Shown here piece by piece: positions 55,567 to 64,000 of a stretch of 64,000 nt of DNA. This DNA is from ZC4RG30 sp046047615 (GTDB lineage: Bacteria > Pseudomonadota > Gammaproteobacteria > Steroidobacterales > Steroidobacteraceae): assembly GCA_046047615.1 (NCBI GenBank), contig JBJOHO010000012.1, forward strand, positions 1-64,000, in the 5' to 3' direction. The stretch's first letter is position 1; each line of letters opens with the position of its first letter. A program made the position numbers and the translations under genes. Below the pieces are notes generated by a model. It made no database searches. It had not been told where the DNA came from and saw only the letters and a program-made list of their open reading frames with translations.

Positions 55567-56469
55567 TCAGACCGGCGCTGCCAGGGCCACTCCGGCCTGG
55601 CGCAACGCGGCTTCAACCTCGGCATGATAGCGCGACGCGAGTGGAGTCAGCGGCAGCCGCAATTCGTTGTCGATGAGTCCCATGCGCCACAGCGCCCATT
55701 TCACGGGAATGGGATTGGATTCGACGAAAAGCTTGTCGTGCAGGCCGGCCAACGGAGCATCCCGCCGGCGCGCGTCGTCCATGCGCCCCTGCCGGCCGGC
55801 CTCGATCATCGCGCTCATGGCGGCAGGCGCCACGTTGGCCGTGACCGAAATGACGCCACAGGCGCCGTGGCCCAGCGCCTCGCAAACAGTCGCATCGTCT
55901 CCGGAGAGGATCTGGAAACCCTCGGGACACTGGGCACGCAAGGCATCGATGCGCCCCAGGTCGCCGACGGCTTCCTTGATGCCGACGATGCGCGGCAAGC
56001 GCGCCAGGCGGGCGACGGTCTCCGGCTGCATGTCCACGGCCGTACGGCCCGGCACGTTGTAGAGGATGACCGGCACGCGGCTGGCCGCAGCCACCGCCTC
56101 GAAGTGGCGGAACAGCCCCTCCTGCGTCGGCTTGTTGTAGGCCGGCGTGACCACGAGGAAGGCGTCGATGTCGAGCGCGGCGAAGCTGCGCACGCGCTCC
56201 ACAGTTGCAGCGGTGCTGTTGCCACCGGCTCCCAGCACCACCTGCAGGCGGCGCCCAGCCTGGTCGCGCAGGCGACGCACCAACTCGCGCAGTTCATCGT
56301 CAGTGACCGTCGGGGACTCGCCCGTCGTACCGCCAACGACAATGCCCGCGGTGCCTGCCGCCATGTGCATTTCCACCAGGCGGCCCCAGGCAGCCCAGTC
56401 GACCTGCCCCCCGTCCCGCATGGGCGTGACGATGGCGACATGGGATCCGCAGAAGACCGGGGCTGGCAT
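55567..56469 (-). CDS. dapA: 4-hydroxy-tetrahydrodipicolinate synthase
   Basis: A 300-residue lyase that condenses pyruvate with aspartate semialdehyde in lysine and peptidoglycan-precursor synthesis. The Schiff-base Lys is K165 (GIKEA), with Y137 (YNVPGRT) and the GTTGES motif near 48-52. Length and sequence are standard. It is divergent from gcvR, as in many gammaproteobacteria. Confidence 0.97.
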   Translation of the reverse strand: MPAPVFCGSHVAIVTPMRDGGQVDWAAWGRLVEMHMAAGTAGIVVGGTTGESPTVTDDELRELVRRLRDQAGRRLQVVLGAGGNSTAATVERVRSFAALDIDAFLVVTPAYNKPTQEGLFRHFEAVAAASRVPVILYNVPGRTAVDMQPETVARLARLPRIVGIKEAVGDLGRIDALRAQCPEGFQILSGDDATVCEALGHGACGVISVTANVAPAAMSAMIEAGRQGRMDDARRRDAPLAGLHDKLFVESNPIPVKWALWRMGLIDNELRLPLTPLASRYHAEVEAALRQAGVALAAPV

Positions 56470-56534
56470 GCAGGCGCCTCGCGCAGTGCGCGGCTGGTGA
56501 AAATGGCCCCGGATGGTACGGGCCGCGTGAACTC

Positions 56535-56539
56535 GGAGG
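56535..56539 (+). promoter_or_regulatory. Ribosome binding site fixing the gcvR start
   Basis: GGAGG ends 5 bases before the ATG at 56545. The later ATG at 56566 has no comparable site, so the earlier start is chosen. Confidence 0.6.
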
Positions 56540-56544
56540 CAAGC

Positions 56545-57111
56545 ATGGTTAGACTCGGGACAACCATGTCAGCCGCCCCCAACAAGCAGTATCTGGCCGT
56601 GTCGGCGCTGGGCGTGGACCGCCCCGGGCTGGTGCAGGAATTCACCCGTGCCATCTCGGACTGCGGCGGGACGGTCAGCGACAGCAGACTGTTCGCGCTT
56701 GGCGGCGAGTTCGGCCTGCAGATGCTGGTCGGTGGCAACTGGCACGCCCTGGCCCGCCTGGAAACCGAACTGGCCCGCTTCTGTGAGGCACAGGCCATTT
56801 CCCTGCACCTGCGGCGCACGGGCGCCCGCCCGACCCGCGAAGACCACATGCCCTACACCGTCGATGTCGTGAGCGTCGATCACCCCGGCATCCTGTCGGG
56901 ATTGTCCGGCTTCTTCGCCGGCCGCGGCATCGACATCAGCGAGGTCGCCACCCGCAGTTACACGGCCGCACAGACGGGTGCCGCGATGTTCGCGGTGCAG
57001 ATGCAGATCAGTGTCCCCACCCGACTGCACGTCGCGCAGCTGCGCGAGGATTTCATGGATTACTGCGATCGCCTCAACCTGGATGCGATCCTCGAACCGG
57101 TCAAGCACTGA
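56545..57111 (+). CDS. gcvR: Glycine cleavage system regulator GcvR-like ACT protein
   Basis: A 188-residue protein with two ACT domains: YLAVSALGVDRPGLVQEFTRAISDCGG (first) and YTVDVVSVDHPGILSGLSGFFAGRGIDISEV (second). GcvR binds glycine and antagonises GcvA in E. coli. gcvA is not in the window. The first ATG (56545) is used because of its GGAGG site. It is next to dapA and bcp, the conserved context. Confidence 0.88.
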   Translation: MVRLGTTMSAAPNKQYLAVSALGVDRPGLVQEFTRAISDCGGTVSDSRLFALGGEFGLQMLVGGNWHALARLETELARFCEAQAISLHLRRTGARPTREDHMPYTVDVVSVDHPGILSGLSGFFAGRGIDISEVATRSYTAAQTGAAMFAVQMQISVPTRLHVAQLREDFMDYCDRLNLDAILEPVKH

Positions 57112-57129
57112 ACCCTGGAGCGCCCGACG

Positions 57130-57600
57130 GTGAGCAGCGTGATACCCGGACAGCCCCTGCCTGACTTCTCCCTGCCTTCCACGTCAGGGCAGGACTTCAG
57201 TCCTGCCCAGGTTCGTGGCAAATGGCTGGTGGTGTATTTCTACCCGAAGGACGCCACCCCGGGCTGCACCACCGAAAGCGCCGCCTTCCGCGATCTGCAC
57301 GGCGAGTTCGCCGCGGCGGGTGCAGTGGTGGTCGGCGTGTCGCGCGACAGCCTCGCCTCGCACCAGAAGTTCCGCGAAAAACTCGCGCTGCCCTTCGCGC
57401 TGCTCAGCGACGCCGACGAAGCGGTCTGCCGCCGCTTCGACGTGATCCGCGAGAAGAACATGTACGGCAAGAAGGTGATGGGCATCGAGCGCAGCACCTT
57501 CCTGATCGACCCCGAAGGCCGTCTGCGGCGGGAGTGGCGCAAGGTCAAGGTCGACGGGCACGCAGAAGAGGTGCTCGCGGCGGTACGCGCCGGTGGCTGA
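57130..57600 (+). CDS. bcp: Thioredoxin-dependent peroxiredoxin (Bcp/PrxQ type)
   Basis: A 156-residue thiol peroxidase that reduces hydrogen and organic peroxides. The peroxidatic Cys is C46 in YFYPKDATPGCTTES. The resolving Cys that is five residues later in E. coli Bcp is missing (Ala at 51), so it is a 1-Cys or alternative-Cys type; C100 is the only other Cys. It starts with GTG at 57130, and its end overlaps the phoH start by 8 bases. Confidence 0.94.
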   Translation: MSSVIPGQPLPDFSLPSTSGQDFSPAQVRGKWLVVYFYPKDATPGCTTESAAFRDLHGEFAAAGAVVVGVSRDSLASHQKFREKLALPFALLSDADEAVCRRFDVIREKNMYGKKVMGIERSTFLIDPEGRLRREWRKVKVDGHAEEVLAAVRAGG

Positions 57601-58993
57601 ACTGCGCCGTCTTTACGTGCTCGACACCAACGTGTTGATGCACGACCCCGCGGCCATTTTCCGTTTCGCGGAGCATGACCTCTACCTGCCGATGGTCGTG
57701 CTCGAGGAACTCGACAAGCACAAGAAGGGCCTGTCGGAGCCCGCACGCAACGTGCGGCAGGTCTCCCGCTTCCTCGACGATCTCATGCACGGCGCCGGCA
57801 AGGCCGCGATCGACGCCGGCCTGCCGCTGCAATCGCCGCTGCTGCCCGACAGCAAGGCGCCCGCGAGCGGCAGGCTGTTCTTCCAGACCCGCGAACTGTC
57901 GGGGCAACTGCCACCGGACCTGCCAGGCCAGGGCGGCGACAACGCCATCCTGCTGCACACGCTCGCACTGCAGCAGTACATGCCGGACCGGCGTGTCACG
58001 CTGGTCTCGAAGGACATCAACCTGCGGATCAAGGCGGCAGTCATCGGCGTCAATGCCGAGGACTACAGCAGCGACCGCACCATCGAAGACGTCGACCTGC
58101 TGGAGGCCGGCGCCCAAGCGCTGCCCGCCGATTTCTGGGAGACGCACAGCGCGAACCTGCACTCCGGCGTCACCGCAGGTCGCACCTGGTATGACCTGTC
58201 AGACGGTGCTGCAGCGCCGTGGCACGTCAACCAGTTCGTGTACGAGGACCGCGAGGCAGGCATCGAGGCCCTCGTGCGCAGCGTCGAGGGCGACCGTGTC
58301 CACCTCGAGCTTGCCCGCGATTTCCGCCTGCAGCGCAATGCTGTCTGGGGCATCACCGCGCGCAACCGCGAGCAGAGCTTTGCACTCAATCTCCTGACCG
58401 ATCCCGAGATCGATCTGGTGACGCTGCTCGGACCGGCCGGGACCGGCAAGACGCTGCTGGCCCTGGCCGCAGCGCTGGCCCAAACGCTGGACGCCAACCA
58501 GTTCAGCGAAGTCATCATGACGCGGGTGACGATCCCCCTCGGCGAAGACATCGGCTTCCTGCCCGGCACCGAGGAAGAGAAGATGGAACCGTGGATGGGC
58601 GCGCTCATGGACAACCTTGAGGTGCTCACGCAGGGCAACCAAGGTGGATCCTGGGGCCGCGCTGCCACGAACGACCTGCTGCGCTCCCGGATCAAGATCC
58701 GTTCCCTGAACTTCATGCGCGGCCGGACCTTCGTCAACCGCTTCGTGATCGTCGACGAGGCGCAGAACCTCACGCCCAAACAGATGAAGGCCATCGTGAC
58801 GCGCGCCGGCCCCGGCACGAAGATGGTCTGCCTGGGCAACATCGGCCAGATCGACACCCCATACCTGACCGAAACGACCTCGGGCCTGACCTACCTGGTG
58901 AACCGGTTCCGCGGCTGGTCGCACGCCGGTCATATCACCCTCAAGCGCGGCGAGCGCTCCCGGCTCGCGGATCGCGCATCGGAAATCCTCTGA
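57593..58993 (+). CDS. PhoH2-type protein (PIN domain + PhoH ATPase)
   Basis: A 466-residue protein with an N-terminal PIN nuclease domain (YVLDTNVLMHDPAAIFRF, with conserved acidic residues, to about residue 150) and a C-terminal PhoH ATPase (Walker A GPAGTGKTLLALAAAL, Walker B FVIVDEAQNLTPKQMK). PhoH2 proteins are reported as RNA helicases/RNases. It starts with GTG inside the end of bcp, implying coupling. The gcvR-bcp-phoH-bepA order suggests housekeeping, not a toxin module. Confidence 0.93.
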   Translation: MAELRRLYVLDTNVLMHDPAAIFRFAEHDLYLPMVVLEELDKHKKGLSEPARNVRQVSRFLDDLMHGAGKAAIDAGLPLQSPLLPDSKAPASGRLFFQTRELSGQLPPDLPGQGGDNAILLHTLALQQYMPDRRVTLVSKDINLRIKAAVIGVNAEDYSSDRTIEDVDLLEAGAQALPADFWETHSANLHSGVTAGRTWYDLSDGAAAPWHVNQFVYEDREAGIEALVRSVEGDRVHLELARDFRLQRNAVWGITARNREQSFALNLLTDPEIDLVTLLGPAGTGKTLLALAAALAQTLDANQFSEVIMTRVTIPLGEDIGFLPGTEEEKMEPWMGALMDNLEVLTQGNQGGSWGRAATNDLLRSRIKIRSLNFMRGRTFVNRFVIVDEAQNLTPKQMKAIVTRAGPGTKMVCLGNIGQIDTPYLTETTSGLTYLVNRFRGWSHAGHITLKRGERSRLADRASEIL

Positions 58994-59031
58994 CGTCGAA
59001 CGCCGTGCACCGTTCGTGGTCAAATCGGGTC

Positions 59032-60567
59032 ATGAGAGCCGCCCGCCCCCTTCCCGATCGCCTTCCCGCCGTGCTGGCCGCCGTGCTGCTCGGCGTTTTC
59101 GCCAGCGCGCGCGTCACGGCGCAGCAGGCGGATGCGACACCACCGCGGCTCGAACGCACGGGCCTGGAACGCACGGTGATCAGCCTGCCGGACCTGGGCA
59201 GCGGCGCCAACGCCCTGATCAGCCGCAACGAGGAGCAACAGGTCGGACGCATGATCCTGCGCGACCTGCGCGATCAGCGGCAGGTGCTGGAGGACCCCGA
59301 GTCCACCGAATACATCCATGAACTCGGTCTGCGGCTGGCGGCACAGGCCCAGGAAGGCGAGCAGCAGTTCACCTTCTTCGTCGTGCGTGATCGAGGAGTG
59401 AACGCTTTCGCCGTGCCGGGCGGCGTCATCGGCATCAATGCGGGCCTGGTGCTCGAGACAGCCAACGAATCGGAACTTGCGGGCGTGATGGCGCACGAGA
59501 TCGGCCACGTGGTGCAACGGCACATCGCCCGTGCCATCGAGGCGCAGAGCCGCAACAGCCTGCCCATGATGGCGGCGATGCTCGGCGCCATCCTCGTGGG
59601 CGTTGCCGCGGGCGGAGATGCCGCACCTGGCATGATCGCCATGGCGCAAGGCGCGGCGATGCAGCAACAGATCAACTTCACGCGCATGGAAGAGCATGAG
59701 GCCGACCGCGTCGGCATCGGCTATCTGTCGGCCGCCGGTTTCGACCCGGATGGCATGGCGGGCTTCTTCTCGACGATGGGCCGGCTGCAGGGACCGCTCG
59801 CCAACGACATCCCCTACATGCTCAAGACCCACCCGGTCAGCGCACTGCGTGTCGCCGAGGCGCGCGCCCGCGCGGCACAGCTGCCACCGGTGGAGAACCG
59901 GCCGGACAGCCCGGGCTACGGCATGATCCGCGAGCGTCTGCGTGTCTTGATGGCGCCGGAAGAACAGGACCTGAGGCCCTACTACGAAGCCCAGCTGCAG
60001 CAACCCGGCGCAGCGGAGCTGCCCCTGCGCTATGGTTTTGCCCTGGCAGCCATGCGCGCCGGAGATGCCGCGACTGCAGCCACCGCGCTTGAAGCGCTGG
60101 TGGACGCCTATCCGGAGACCACGCTGCTGCACAGCGCGCTGGGCGAGGCCCTGCTGGCGGACCGGCGCCCGGAACAGGCCCTGGCCCGCTTTGCCAAGGC
60201 CGTGGAGCTGTTTCCCCGCAACGTGCCGCTGAGCGTGCGTTATGCCGACGCCCTTCTGGCGGCGGGCCAGGCCAGCCGCGCCCATGAACTGCTGCTCGAC
60301 CTGTTCAATAACGCGCCGCCGACGCCGGAGCAGATCCGCCTGACTGCCCGCGTTGCCGACGCGGCGGGGGACCGCGGCGATGCCTATTACTACATGGCCG
60401 AATACCACATCTCCGGGGGCGATCTCATGATCGCGACCCAGCAACTGGACCTCGCGCTCGCCCAGGACCGCCTGACCAGCGTGCAGCGCAAGCGCTACCT
60501 CGCACGCCGCGAGGAGATCCGTGGCGTACTGCGCGAGGAGCGGATGCGCCGCTATCAAGGCGGCTGA
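59032..60567 (+). CDS. bepA: BepA-type periplasmic metalloprotease/chaperone (M48, TPR)
   Basis: A 511-residue exported protein. The signal peptide is PAVLAAVLLGVFASARVTA. The M48 zinc site is HEIGH (in MAHEIGHVVQRH), with the third ligand in EEHEADRVG. A C-terminal TPR region (about 330-500) follows. BepA helps assembly of LptD and degrades stalled forms. A GTG start at 59005 is also possible, but the ATG at 59032 gives the cleaner signal. It sits before mlaA. Confidence 0.93.
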   Translation: MRAARPLPDRLPAVLAAVLLGVFASARVTAQQADATPPRLERTGLERTVISLPDLGSGANALISRNEEQQVGRMILRDLRDQRQVLEDPESTEYIHELGLRLAAQAQEGEQQFTFFVVRDRGVNAFAVPGGVIGINAGLVLETANESELAGVMAHEIGHVVQRHIARAIEAQSRNSLPMMAAMLGAILVGVAAGGDAAPGMIAMAQGAAMQQQINFTRMEEHEADRVGIGYLSAAGFDPDGMAGFFSTMGRLQGPLANDIPYMLKTHPVSALRVAEARARAAQLPPVENRPDSPGYGMIRERLRVLMAPEEQDLRPYYEAQLQQPGAAELPLRYGFALAAMRAGDAATAATALEALVDAYPETTLLHSALGEALLADRRPEQALARFAKAVELFPRNVPLSVRYADALLAAGQASRAHELLLDLFNNAPPTPEQIRLTARVADAAGDRGDAYYYMAEYHISGGDLMIATQQLDLALAQDRLTSVQRKRYLARREEIRGVLREERMRRYQGG

Positions 60568-60669
60568 GCCCGCCACCGCGCGAGTGTTGCGCTCCCACGA
60601 CAACCATGACGCTGCTGTGAGCGCGGCGGCTGCTACACTAGGTCGCGCCTAAGCCACACGTGCCCGATC

Positions 60670-61482
60670 ATGCGCCCTGCACTCACCTGCCTGCCTCTGC
60701 TGTTGGCTGCCTTGTCCGGCTGCGCCTCCCTGCCGGAAGGCAGCACACGCGATCCGCGTGACCGCTTCGAGCGCTTCAACCGCAGCATGTACGGGTTCAA
60801 CACGGCCGTGGACAAGGCCGTTGCCCGGCCGGTAGCCCGTGTCTACGTGGCCGTGACGCCGCGGCCAGTCCGTGCGGGTGTCTCGAACGCGCTCGCGAAC
60901 CTGACCTATCCCGTCACCTTGGGCAACGATCTGCTGCAGGGCAAGCTGGGCCAGTTCGCCCACGATTCGGCGCGGCTGGTGGTCAACACAACCTTCGGCG
61001 TCGGTGGCCTGTTCGATCCCGCCACACGCATGGGACTGCAGGCCAACGACGAGGACTTCGGCCAAACCTTGGGCAAGTGGGGCCTGCCCGCAGGACCCTA
61101 CCTGATGTTGCCGCTGCTCGGTCCGGCGACCGTCCGCGACGCGATCGGTACCGGCGGTGACTATTTCCTCGACCCGACCAACCGCATCGAGCGCGACCCG
61201 GTGCGCTGGGGACTGACCGGCCTGACGCTGGTGGATACACGCGCTTCGCTGTTGGAGGCCGATGCGGCCCTGGCGCGTTACCGCGACCCGTATGTCTTCG
61301 TGCGCAACGCTTACCTGCAGCGCCGCGAGTTCCAGGTGCACGACGGCAATGTACCTGAACCGGAGCCGGTCGAGGTCGAGGACGAGGTCGAGGAAGAAGA
61401 CGACGGGACGTCGGACGCGGAACCCTCCAACGACGGCGCGCCCGTCATCCCTCAGGCAGCAGCAGGCGATCCACCTCGCTGA
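60670..61482 (+). CDS. mlaA: Outer-membrane phospholipid-transport lipoprotein MlaA (VacJ)
   Basis: A 270-residue lipoprotein (LSGCAS lipobox). The VacJ core is clear: DPRDRFERFNRSMYGFNTAVDKAVARPVARVY, then LGNDLLQGKLGQFAHDSARLVVNTTFGVGGLFDPA and GLPAGPYLMLPLLGPATVRDA. MlaA removes misplaced phospholipid from the outer leaflet and passes it to MlaC. The acidic tail is longer than usual (EVEDEVEEEDDG). Its last 38 bases overlap mlaB on the other strand. Confidence 0.96.
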   Translation: MRPALTCLPLLLAALSGCASLPEGSTRDPRDRFERFNRSMYGFNTAVDKAVARPVARVYVAVTPRPVRAGVSNALANLTYPVTLGNDLLQGKLGQFAHDSARLVVNTTFGVGGLFDPATRMGLQANDEDFGQTLGKWGLPAGPYLMLPLLGPATVRDAIGTGGDYFLDPTNRIERDPVRWGLTGLTLVDTRASLLEADAALARYRDPYVFVRNAYLQRREFQVHDGNVPEPEPVEVEDEVEEEDDGTSDAEPSNDGAPVIPQAAAGDPPR

Positions 61483-61768
61483 TGCGGGCCAGTCCCAGCA
61501 GCCGGGCGGGCACCTGCGTGTAGTGCAAGCTGACACCGGCTGCGCGTGCCGCGGACAGCCAGCTCACCAGCAGTGACAACCCGGCACTGTCCGAGTGGCT
61601 GACCCCCGTCAGGCTGACCTGCAGGCTGCCGCCGCGCGCCACGCCCGCCAAGGCGCTGCGGCACGCGGGCCACAAGGCCGTCACCGTGTCGAAGCCAAGG
61701 CTGCCGGCAAGTGCGAGGTGGCCAGGTTTGATGACCACCAGATTGGCCTGTGCGCCCCCGGTCGCCAT
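61445..61768 (-). CDS. mlaB: STAS-domain protein MlaB
   Basis: A 107-residue STAS protein that supports the MlaFEDB ABC transporter in the inner membrane. It has the STAS pattern with the conserved Ser/Thr-rich SLTGVSHSDSAGLSLLVSWL. It lies 4 bases after mlaC. Sequence alone is weak for this family, but the operon position makes the call. Confidence 0.88.
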   Translation of the reverse strand: MATGGAQANLVVIKPGHLALAGSLGFDTVTALWPACRSALAGVARGGSLQVSLTGVSHSDSAGLSLLVSWLSAARAAGVSLHYTQVPARLLGLARISEVDRLLLPEG

Positions 61769-61772
61769 GTCG

Positions 61773-62498
61773 TCAGGCCGGCTTCGCCGCCGCGGACGCC
61801 GTGGTCTCCAGGCGCTGGATCAAGGCGTCAAGCCCCTTCTGCTCGACTTCAGGCCCGAAGTCTTCCTGGAAGCTCTTGACGTAGCTGATGCCCTCGATCA
61901 CCACGTCCCAGGCACGCCACTGTCCTTGCGCATTGCGGCGCAGGCTGTAGTTGACCTTCACGATGGAGCCGCCATCGCGCCGGATCTCGGTGCGGACCGT
62001 GGCACGGGGAGCGGCCAGATCGCCCTGGAACGGCAGGAACTTCACGCGGTCGCCGGTGAAATCGATCAGGGCGTCGCCGTAGGTTTCGAGCAGCGAGCGG
62101 TAGAACGCCTTGATGAAGCGCTCACGCTGTGCGGGCGTTGCCTCCCGCCAATGCTTGCCCAACACCTGCTGGCCCGCGAAATTCACGTCGAACACCGGCA
62201 GCAGGACGCGGTCGACGAGCTCGTAAAGCCCCTTGCGGTCCTTGCGGTAGCGGGCGCGGTTGGCGTCGATGTCGCGCAGCATGATGTCGGAGGCGGTGCG
62301 GACCAGCTCGGCCGGATGTCCGACATCGACACCCGCGGGATTGAGTTGCGCACCAGCGCCAGACTGTGGCGCGGGTGCGGCCGGTGCGGCCAGCGCCACG
62401 GGCAGGGTCGCCGTCCCCAACATGGCGAACAGCAGGCAGGACGCAGCCGTCACGCCGGTGCCACGCGGCCGGCGGAATGGGTTGCGGGTGCAGTTCAT
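61773..62498 (-). CDS. mlaC: Periplasmic phospholipid-binding protein MlaC
   Basis: A 241-residue soluble lipid carrier between MlaA and MlaD. It has a signal peptide (LLFAMLGTATLPVALAAPA), a Pro/Ala linker, and the MlaC core: DKLF-like YELVDRVLLPVFDVNFAGQQVLGKHWREATPAQRERFIKAFYRSLLETYG, then DGGSIVKVNYSLR and DVVIEGISYVKSFQEDF. It overlaps mlaD by 4 bases. Confidence 0.95.
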   Translation of the reverse strand: MNCTRNPFRRPRGTGVTAASCLLFAMLGTATLPVALAAPAAPAPQSGAGAQLNPAGVDVGHPAELVRTASDIMLRDIDANRARYRKDRKGLYELVDRVLLPVFDVNFAGQQVLGKHWREATPAQRERFIKAFYRSLLETYGDALIDFTGDRVKFLPFQGDLAAPRATVRTEIRRDGGSIVKVNYSLRRNAQGQWRAWDVVIEGISYVKSFQEDFGPEVEQKGLDALIQRLETTASAAAKPA

Positions 62499-62986
62499 GG
62501 TGTCTCCTCTTGCTTGCCGCCCCGGTCTGCAAAGGCCGCGAACAGGCGGTTGACCAGCTTCTCCAGCACGATGGCGGACTGTGTATTGTCGATTCGACTG
62601 CCGCCGGTCAGGAAGGTTTCGGAGCCGCCTGCGTCCAGGCCGATGTACTTGGCCCCGAGCAGGCCCGAAGTCTCGATGTTGGCCCAGCTGTCATCGGGGA
62701 TGCGGTCGTACTGGCGCTCGATGCCCATCTCCACGACGGCCTTGTATTCGGATTGGTCGTAACGCACAGCCGTCACACGCCCCACGCGGACGCCTGCCAT
62801 CGACACCGGCGAACCCGCCTTGAGATCCCCGACGTTGTCGAAGTAGGCCGTGACCGCATAGCTCTCGGCGGCACCCAGTCCGGCGACGCGGCTGCCCGGC
62901 AACTGCGTCGTGAGGAAACCAAGGGCGGCAAAACCGAGCAGGACGAAAAGCCCGGTACCAATCTCCATGCTGCGCGATGTCGCCAT
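62495..62986 (-). CDS. mlaD: MCE-domain substrate-binding protein MlaD
   Basis: A 163-residue inner-membrane protein with one N-terminal membrane segment (GLFVLLGFAALGFLTTQL) and an MCE domain (VTAYFDNVGDLKAGSPVSMAGVRVGRVTAVRYD, then LLGAKYIGLDAGG). It forms the hexameric ring of MlaFEDB. It lies 17 bases after mlaE. Confidence 0.95.
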   Translation of the reverse strand: MATSRSMEIGTGLFVLLGFAALGFLTTQLPGSRVAGLGAAESYAVTAYFDNVGDLKAGSPVSMAGVRVGRVTAVRYDQSEYKAVVEMGIERQYDRIPDDSWANIETSGLLGAKYIGLDAGGSETFLTGGSRIDNTQSAIVLEKLVNRLFAAFADRGGKQEETP

Positions 62987-63003
62987 TGCCGATAGTCCTC
63001 TCG

Positions 63004-63759
63004 TCAGGTTCCCAGGAAAGCCGCGGTGAGCATGTAATCGACCAGCAGCGTCATGACCGACGACGCCACCACGGTGCGGGTGGTGGCGAGGCCCACGCCC
63101 TCGGCGGTGGGTTCCGCGTGGAAGCCCTCATAGACGGCAAGCAGGCTGCAGACCAGACCGAAAGCCAGGCTTTTGACGATGCCCTCGTTGACGTCACTGA
63201 GTTCAACCGCAGACTGTGTCTGGGTCCAGAAGGTGCCTTGGTCGACACCCATCACCGTCACACCGACCAGTTGCGCCCCGAAGATGCCGACCAGGTTGAA
63301 GACGGCTGCCAGCAGCGGCATGGCGATGAGGCCCCCGAGAAAGCGCGGCGCGACCACGCGGGCGACAGGATCGACGGCCATCATCTGCATCGCCGTGAGT
63401 TGGTCGGTGGCGCGCATCAGCCCGATCTCGGAGGTCAGCGCCGTGCCAGCACGACCGGCGAACAGCAGGGCGGTGACCACGGGGCCCAGCTCCTTCAGCA
63501 GGCCGAGGGTCGCAGCGGCGCCCAGCGCCGACTCGCTGCCGAAGCGCGCGAGCAGGTCATAGCCCTGCAAGCCCAGCACCATGCCCACGAACAAGCCGCA
63601 GAGCATGACGATGACCAGCGAGCGGGCACCGCAGTTGTAGACCTGCTGCGTGACCAGACGTGGACGCAGCAGGACGCGCCGCGACGCGGCGAGAACCTGC
63701 AGGAGGAACAGGGCGATGGCGCCGAGGCGGGCGACGCTGGAGACGGGACGCAGGCTCAT
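63004..63759 (-). CDS. mlaE: ABC transporter permease MlaE
   Basis: A 251-residue permease of the MlaE family with five or six membrane segments. Family marks are LVTQQVYNCGARSLVIVMLCGLFVGMVLGLQGY and TALLFAGRAGTALTSEIGLMRATDQLTAMQMMAVDP. It overlaps mlaF by 4 bases. Confidence 0.96.
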   Translation of the reverse strand: MSLRPVSSVARLGAIALFLLQVLAASRRVLLRPRLVTQQVYNCGARSLVIVMLCGLFVGMVLGLQGYDLLARFGSESALGAAATLGLLKELGPVVTALLFAGRAGTALTSEIGLMRATDQLTAMQMMAVDPVARVVAPRFLGGLIAMPLLAAVFNLVGIFGAQLVGVTVMGVDQGTFWTQTQSAVELSDVNEGIVKSLAFGLVCSLLAVYEGFHAEPTAEGVGLATTRTVVASSVMTLLVDYMLTAAFLGT

Positions 63760-64000
63760 GGTGCATCCGCCTCCAGCAAACTCGCGTGGTACTCGGGCGC
63801 GGGGTAATGGAACGGCACCGGCCCATCCGCACTGCCCTGCATGAACTGGCGCACGGCGGCGTCGCCGGAATTCATGAGTTCGCCCGCCGTACCCGACGCC
63901 GCCACGCGGCCTCCCGACAGCAGATAGCTGTGGTCGGCGATGCTCGAGACTTCCTGCACGTCGTGCGAGACGACGACGCTGGTGATGCCCAGGGCATCGT
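63756..64000 (-). CDS. mlaF: ABC transporter ATP-binding protein MlaF, C-terminal part
   Basis: The frame is open to the window edge, so only the last 81 codons are visible. It shows the H-loop (VVVSHDVQEVSSIADHSYLLSGGRV) and the C-terminal MlaF tail (LMNSGDAAVRQFMQGSADGPVPF). Walker A and signature motifs lie outside the window. It is the first gene of the mlaFEDCB operon. Confidence 0.93.
   Translation of the reverse strand, partial: DALGITSVVVSHDVQEVSSIADHSYLLSGGRVAASGTAGELMNSGDAAVRQFMQGSADGPVPFHYPAPEYHASLLEADAP

Noticed and set aside
57593..58993. PhoH2 PIN-ATPase as part of a toxin-antitoxin system
   Set aside because: No small antitoxin gene precedes it; it overlaps bcp in a housekeeping gene order.

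Overview
The window is about 64 kb of GC-rich bacterial chromosome, almost fully coding, with short intergenic gaps and many 4-base stop/start overlaps. Gene content and order (serS-rarA-lolA-ftsK, trxB-aat-infA, clpA/clpS, gspCDEF, lexA-imuA-imuB-dnaE2, fabH-rpmF-yceD, rluC/rne, dnaX-ybaB-recR, gcvR-bcp-phoH-bepA-mlaA, mlaFEDCB) point to a gammaproteobacterium, most likely near the Xanthomonadales/Nevskiales/Steroidobacter group. The exact genus cannot be told from the sequence alone. No transposase, phage, integron, CRISPR or plasmid gene is visible.

Layout. 1-5.1 kb: a minus-strand pair (TPP-dependent enzyme and a Tat-exported enolase-superfamily dehydratase-like protein, cut by the window edge), divergent from cstA and its small YbdD-type partner. 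5.1-12.4 kb: a minus-strand run ftsK-lolA-vanZ-like-rarA-serS-PQQ sugar dehydrogenase. 12.5-15.6 kb: trxB, a FemAB-like acyltransferase, aat and infA. 15.7-19.3 kb: a secreted protein and an OmpR-type response regulator/7TM histidine kinase pair lying between infA and clpA. 19.3-22 kb: clpA and clpS. 22-28.8 kb: type II secretion genes gspC, D, E, F followed by three small-family genes. 28.8-35.9 kb: a flavin amine-oxidase-like gene running into an SOS mutagenesis operon led by lexA with a full LexA box. 36-40.3 kb: an Lpp-like lipoprotein, fabH with a tandem-repeated 3' end, rpmF, yceD, maf and rluC. 40.3-46.8 kb: rne with a long leader, then a minus-strand oxidoreductase/AguB/membrane-protein group and two small membrane proteins. 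46.9-54.8 kb: prc, a coiled-coil protein, a DUF1249 protein, orn, rsgA, recR, ybaB and dnaX. 54.9-55.1 kb: SRP RNA and tRNA-Ser(GGA). 55.1-64 kb: a short lipoprotein, dapA, gcvR, bcp, phoH, bepA, mlaA, and the convergent mla operon, with mlaF cut by the window end.

Most of the window is conserved core: protein quality control (clpAS, prc, bepA), envelope assembly and lipid traffic (lolA, mla), DNA metabolism (ftsK, rarA, recR, dnaX, imu cassette) and translation/RNA (serS, infA, rne, orn, rsgA, ffs, tRNA). I did not find a clearly new defence or metabolic system. The most unusual points are an ImuB that lacks the usual first part of its polymerase fold, a 40-bp tandem repeat carrying copies of the fabH 3' end, a GspE without its Cys4 zinc motif, a fabH/rpmF pair without plsX but with a strong terminator between them, a convergent 102-bp overlap that gives the flavoprotein a tail read out of dnaE2 sequence, and the accessory genes set between infA and clpA.
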